From the NCBI RefSeq assembly GCF_036170895.1, contig NZ_CP108036.1, positions 6,545,501 through 6,609,500 of the forward strand: 64,000 nt of DNA. Reading direction: 5' to 3'. A program made the position numbers and the translations under genes. A model generated the notes under the pieces. It saw nothing but the letters and a program-made list of their open reading frames with translations, did not search any database and had not been told where the DNA came from. The DNA comes from Streptomyces erythrochromogenes. Its GTDB lineage: Bacteria > Actinomycetota > Actinomycetes > Streptomycetales > Streptomycetaceae. How positions within the stretch are numbered: the first letter of the stretch is position 1; every line of letters starts with the position of its first letter. This document shows positions 62,707-64,000 of the stretch, piece by piece.

Positions 62707-63626
62707 GAGGCGGCCGAGAAGAGGGCGCGCATCGCGCGGCGCAGGCCGCAGATGTCCGCCACCGGCTCCGGGAAGTCGAAGCGGGCGTCGAAGGAGGAGC
62801 CGGAGGCGCCGCCGGTGAAGCGGACGCGCAGGCCCACGCGGTCCAGGGCGAGCGGCACGGCGGTCATGCCCCGCACCCCGCGGTCGCCGAGCAGGCCGCA
62901 CAGCTCGCCGATCCGGTCGCCGTGGGAGGAGTACAGGTGCTGGAGCAGCTCCGCCTCGTGCGGGGACACCGGGTCCGGCTCCGCCGCGGCCAGGTCCTCG
63001 GGGTCCACGTGCTCGGCGCCCCACAGGTCGTCCACCGTGATCTCGCCGACCTCCAGGCGCAGCATCATCCAGGCGGGGCGGCCCCCGCCCTGGAGAAGAT
63101 CCGCCGGGGCGTCGAGGGACTCGCCCAGGCCCAGCAGCTCGCCCACCGGGTGCCGCTCGGCGAGCAGCGCGGCGCACCCGGCGCGGTCGTCCCCACGCAC
63201 CGGTGTCAGCCACCCGGCCAGCCACGCACGGCCTCGGATACGATGTGGGACGGACACCGGCGCCACGTCCGTGATCTCGATCACGGCGGTGACGTCGTCG
63301 TCCTGGGCGTGAGCGGCTGCCCTGGCAGCCGTGGATTCCCCGGAAACAAGGAGAATCACGTCCCCGTCCGGGATGACGGTCCGCGCGACCGGCATCCCCG
63401 TCCCGAACTCCTCGGGCCCGTGACTGTCACGAGCACCGATCAGGGTGAGGGATACTGAGGCGTTGGACTCTACGAGGGTTCGTACGCGTTCGGCTCCGGT
63501 GAGCTGCCGAACGCCTTCCCTGGGACGCGGCTGACCTTGCTTATCGTCGGCGCAAGCGGATTCTGTTTCGTTGGAATCCGAACTGCGTTGCGCACTGGGC
63601 AGGGGGATCCCATGTGGTCGAGACAT
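62700..63626 (-). CDS. DUF2470 protein, HugZ-like (possible heme/iron-linked enzyme)
   Basis: The protein has 308 residues from ATG 63626, with GAGGAGGA five bases upstream. Residues 60-200 resemble the split-barrel part of HugZ-like and pyridoxamine-oxidase-like proteins (RVRTLVESNASVSLTLIGARDSHG). Residues about 220-305 are a DUF2470 domain (SPHEAELLQHLYSSHGDRIGELCGLLG). HugZ proteins degrade heme. The iron box just upstream (63641-63659) makes an iron-related role likely. The exact reaction is not shown. Confidence 0.82.
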   Translation of the reverse strand: MSRPHGIPLPSAQRSSDSNETESACADDKQGQPRPREGVRQLTGAERVRTLVESNASVSLTLIGARDSHGPEEFGTGMPVARTVIPDGDVILLVSGESTAARAAAHAQDDDVTAVIEITDVAPVSVPHRIRGRAWLAGWLTPVRGDDRAGCAALLAERHPVGELLGLGESLDAPADLLQGGGRPAWMMLRLEVGEITVDDLWGAEHVDPEDLAAAEPDPVSPHEAELLQHLYSSHGDRIGELCGLLGDRGVRGMTAVPLALDRVGLRVRFTGGASGSSFDARFDFPEPVADICGLRRAMRALFSAASH

Positions 63627-63640
63627 TACGTCCTCCTCGC

Positions 63641-63659
63641 TAAGGTAAGCCTCACCTAA
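63641..63659 (-). promoter_or_regulatory. Iron box (DmdR1/IdeR-type operator)
   Basis: On the minus strand the 19 bases read TTAGGTGAGGCTTACCTTA, 16 of 19 matching the consensus TTAGGTTAGGCTAACCTAA. It lies 15 bases before the DUF2470 start, where a bound iron-loaded repressor would block transcription. It is also 23 bases before rpsD on the other strand. Confidence 0.85.
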
Positions 63660-63681
63660 CTTACATGGAGGTAGGTTCCCC

Positions 63682-64000
63682 GTGAACCAGAAGCGACCCA
63701 AGGTCAAGAAGTCTCGTGCCCTCGGCATCGCCCTGACGCCGAAGGCCGTCAAGTACTTCGAGGCCCGCCCCTACCCGCCGGGCGAGCACGGCCGTGGCCG
63801 CAAGCAGAACTCGGACTACAAGGTCCGTCTGCTGGAGAAGCAGCGTCTGCGCGCTCAGTACGACATCTCCGAGCGCCAGATGGCCCGCGCGTACGACCGC
63901 GCCAAGAAGGCCGAGGGCAAGACGGGCGAGGCGCTGGTCGTCGAGCTCGAGCGTCGTCTCGACGCCCTGGTCCTGCGTTCGGGCATCGCCCGCACGATCT
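63682..64000 (+). CDS. rpsD: Ribosomal protein S4, 5' part (runs off the window)
   Basis: GTG 63682 is preceded by GGAGG at 63667-63671. The 106 residues present (NQKRPKVKKSRALGIALTPKAV, then RPYPPGEHGRGRKQNSDYKVRLLEKQRLRAQYDISERQM) are S4, reaching the start of the S4 RNA-binding domain (LERRLDALVLRSG). There is no cysteine in the N-terminus, so it is the zinc-free form. S4 nucleates 30S assembly. The gene continues past base 64000. Confidence 0.95.
   Translation, partial: MNQKRPKVKKSRALGIALTPKAVKYFEARPYPPGEHGRGRKQNSDYKVRLLEKQRLRAQYDISERQMARAYDRAKKAEGKTGEALVVELERRLDALVLRSGIARTI

Overview
The window is a contiguous stretch of an actinobacterial chromosome, almost certainly Streptomyces or a close relative. 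The evidence is the very high GC content with strong G/C at third codon positions, many GTG and TTG starts, an ssgB sporulation gene, a TTA codon in a regulatory gene, and a phosphatidylinositol/PIM gene cluster. From memory, the order thrS / EF-G-like / pgsA-pimA / pdxST / ruvCAB / secDF-relA / hisS resembles the core of the S. coelicolor chromosome; I could not check this by search. I saw no insertion sequence, prophage, CRISPR array or integrase.

Layout. 1-5 kb: end of a membrane protein, an acyltransferase, a Tat-exported glycerophosphodiesterase, a TTA-containing sigma-like factor, a GNAT enzyme and two small membrane proteins. 5-8 kb: a methionine ABC transporter (metNIQ) preceded by a Cys-rich leader peptide. 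9-16 kb: corrinoid/siroheme genes (cobL, a BluB-CobT fusion, cysG) and an rRNA methyltransferase. 16-18 kb: a tail-anchored Ser/Thr kinase and a small membrane protein. 18.4-18.9 kb: five tRNAs on the minus strand (Gly, Cys, three Val-GAC). 19-25 kb: pabB-like and pabC, GNAT, DsbA-like, small membrane proteins, a CGNR regulator and ssgB. 25-28 kb: a 783-residue membrane protein bracketed by two tRNA-Val(CAC) genes. 28-31 kb: a DnaQ-like exonuclease, a coupled pair (DUF4365-like plus an unknown protein) and a GNAT. 31.3-32.1 kb: a repeat-rich intergenic region before thrS. 34-39 kb: HIT protein, DUF1992, an unknown membrane protein and an EF-G-like protein. 39.5-42.2 kb: phosphatidylinositol and PIM synthesis, with overlapping starts and stops. 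43.4-48.3 kb: pdxS-pdxT, yebC-like and ruvC-ruvA-ruvB. 48.4-55 kb: yajC-secD-secF-apt and relA. 55-64 kb: DUF349, cyclophilin, MBL-fold hydrolase, hisS, VKOR, rarA, a DUF2199-like gene, a DUF2470 gene under an iron box, and the start of rpsD.

How it fits together. Most of the window is housekeeping: tRNA charging, translation, protein export, stringent response, recombination, vitamin B6, B12 and folate synthesis, and membrane lipid synthesis. The more unusual signals are regulatory: a probable leaderless Cys leader peptide before metNIQ, a perfect match to the LexA-independent damage promoter in front of ruvC, an iron box on the DUF2470 gene, and a sigma-like gene that should depend on the bldA tRNA. 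The least explained items are the coupled DUF4365/unknown pair and the tandem plus inverted repeats upstream of thrS.
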